This document shows, one piece after another, positions 63,307 to 64,000 of a stretch of DNA of 64,000 bases (position 1 is its first letter; every line of letters starts with the position of its first letter). The DNA comes from JAXGQD01 sp040766665. GTDB taxonomy: Bacteria; Bacillota; Clostridia; Saccharofermentanales; Fastidiosipilaceae. A program made the translations under genes and the position numbers. Location: assembly GCA_040766665.1 (NCBI GenBank), contig JAXGQD010000005.1:124001-188000 (forward strand), written 5' to 3'. Under the pieces are notes generated by a model, which saw only the letters and a list, made by a program, of their open reading frames with translations, had not been told where the DNA came from and searched no databases.

Positions 63307-63406
63307 CGCGAACGATATTTTTCTCAATTATAGCGAACGCCGGTATTTCGTCAAGCATTTATATTGCCGAATTCCCTCATTATTCTGCACAATAACAAAC
63401 ATAAGT

Positions 63407-63445
63407 TTGACATGGATAGCTCACTTTGTTATATTTGTCACAAAT
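63407..63445 (+). promoter_or_regulatory. Promoter of lexA with 13-bp palindrome
   Basis: TTGACA at 63407-63412 and TATATT at 63430-63435 are 17 bases apart, a near-consensus promoter. ATTTGT-C-ACAAAT at 63433-63445 is a perfect palindrome over the expected start site, a candidate operator. The rest of the 63269-63488 gap holds nothing else I can name. Confidence 0.65.
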
Positions 63446-63488
63446 AAAACAATCGTTCTACATCATTAATGGAGGCCAAAGTAAACGT

Positions 63489-64000
63489 ATGGCAGAAAAT
63501 AGCAAAACGCTGAAGAAAGCTACGGAAAAAGAGGTCTATAAATACACCAGAGCAAATTTACAGGAAACCTTGGATTTAGTGTATGACTTTGTTGTGGACT
63601 ACATAAAAGAAAATGGCTTCGCTCCTGCAGTAAGAGACATATCCACAGGCTTAGATATTCGTTCAACCTCTACCGTTCATGCACACTTAAAGCGCTTAGT
63701 GGAAGCGGGACGCATTGTTTATGTCCCGGGAAAACGCAGAGCCATTGCCCTACCCGCTGAAAACATGGCAGAGATGAAAGCATCGAACGTCAGTCAATTT
63801 AACCGTAAAGACGATGATATCTCAATTGATGAGAGCTATCAGGATGTTTCACGTTTAAAAACGCGTTACATCCCACTTATCGGTACGGTTACAGCCGGTG
63901 TGCCGATTTTGGCTGCCGAGCAAGTGGAATATATGCTGCCTTTTCCGGCAGACTATTTTAACGAACAAGATGAGCTCTTTTTTCTGCATGTCCGCGGGGA
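63489..64000 (+). CDS. lexA: SOS repressor LexA, 3' truncated by window end
   Basis: 170 residues are visible. The N-terminal winged helix has VVDYIKENGFAPAVRDIS and STVHAHLKRLVEAGRI; the linker leads to the self-cleavage site TVTAGVP, where the bond A136-G137 is cut with RecA help. The catalytic Ser/Lys lie beyond the end. The N-terminus carries about 20 extra charged residues compared with B. subtilis LexA. GGAGG is 13 bases before the ATG, an unusually long spacing, so the start is slightly uncertain. Confidence 0.93.
   Translation, partial: MAENSKTLKKATEKEVYKYTRANLQETLDLVYDFVVDYIKENGFAPAVRDISTGLDIRSTSTVHAHLKRLVEAGRIVYVPGKRRAIALPAENMAEMKASNVSQFNRKDDDISIDESYQDVSRLKTRYIPLIGTVTAGVPILAAEQVEYMLPFPADYFNEQDELFFLHVRG

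Noticed and set aside
63325..63345. CGAACGCCGGTATTTCG as an SOS box before lexA
   Set aside because: The right half-site does not match GTTCG, and it lies about 75 bases upstream of a better promoter.

Overview
The window looks like chromosome from a low-to-mid GC Gram-positive anaerobe, most likely class Clostridia (possibly Oscillospirales; the rank is an inference). Supporting signs are strong AGGAGG ribosome binding sites, the Firmicutes order ylxM-ffh-rpsP-khpA-rimM-trmD-rplS-rbgA-rnhB-yraN, a T-box in front of leuA, a C-minus type S4, DUF6062 and DUF815 family proteins, and no outer-membrane genes. Almost everything is housekeeping. I see no phage, insertion sequence or CRISPR array.

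Layout. 1-2.5 kb: end of murD, rpsD with a structured leader, and a Mn-type cation exporter. 2.5-9.5 kb (minus strand): a polyamine operon speD-speA-speE-speB-CASDH-CANSDC followed by a DJ-1 family gene. It encodes arginine to agmatine to putrescine and two alternative ways of turning that into spermidine. 9.6-12.5 kb: two translationally coupled genes of unknown function, one a membrane-anchored coiled-coil protein. 12.6-16.1 kb: a heterodimeric ABC exporter. 16.2-18.4 kb: a zinc-type ABC importer with a Fur-family regulator and a perfect Zur-like palindrome at the promoter. 18.4-24.5 kb: prfC, a DUF815 ATPase, yebC, a P-loop/Asp23 fusion and a DUF6062 gene. 24.5-29.8 kb: PHP phosphoesterase, uracil-DNA glycosylase, GDPD, CcdA/TlpA thiol-redox pair and an AlaX editing protein.

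29.9-33.6 kb: a polar amino-acid ABC transporter whose binding protein has its two lobes in reversed order (a circular permutation), then an alpha-oxoamine synthase. 33.7-36.5 kb: rpsO-pnp. 36.6-38.4 kb: a GNAT acetyltransferase, tRNA-Pro(GGG) and a repeat-rich DUF4190 protein. 38.4-46.1 kb: lgt and the SRP/ribosome-maturation operon. 46.2-54 kb: aspartate aminotransferase, purB, a GntR regulator, the cysteine desulfurase-ThiI sulfur relay and glyA. 54-61 kb: rarA, a PHP phosphatase, an M18 aminopeptidase, a basic membrane protein, a tyrosine recombinase and asd. 61-64 kb: T-box-controlled leuA, divergent from lexA, which runs off the end.

Many genes between about 6 and 24 kb are split by single-base indels (speB, speA, an ABC subunit, znuC, prfC, DUF815 and others), while the rest of the window is nearly clean. 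In the cases I re-read, the motifs and reading sense are intact once a base is restored, often in a short homopolymer. I therefore suspect sequence errors rather than gene decay, but mark them as frameshifted. The most interesting items are the circularly permuted binding protein, the operon carrying both spermidine routes, the Zur-like palindrome over a near-leaderless znuC, and the unknown 539/422-residue gene pair.
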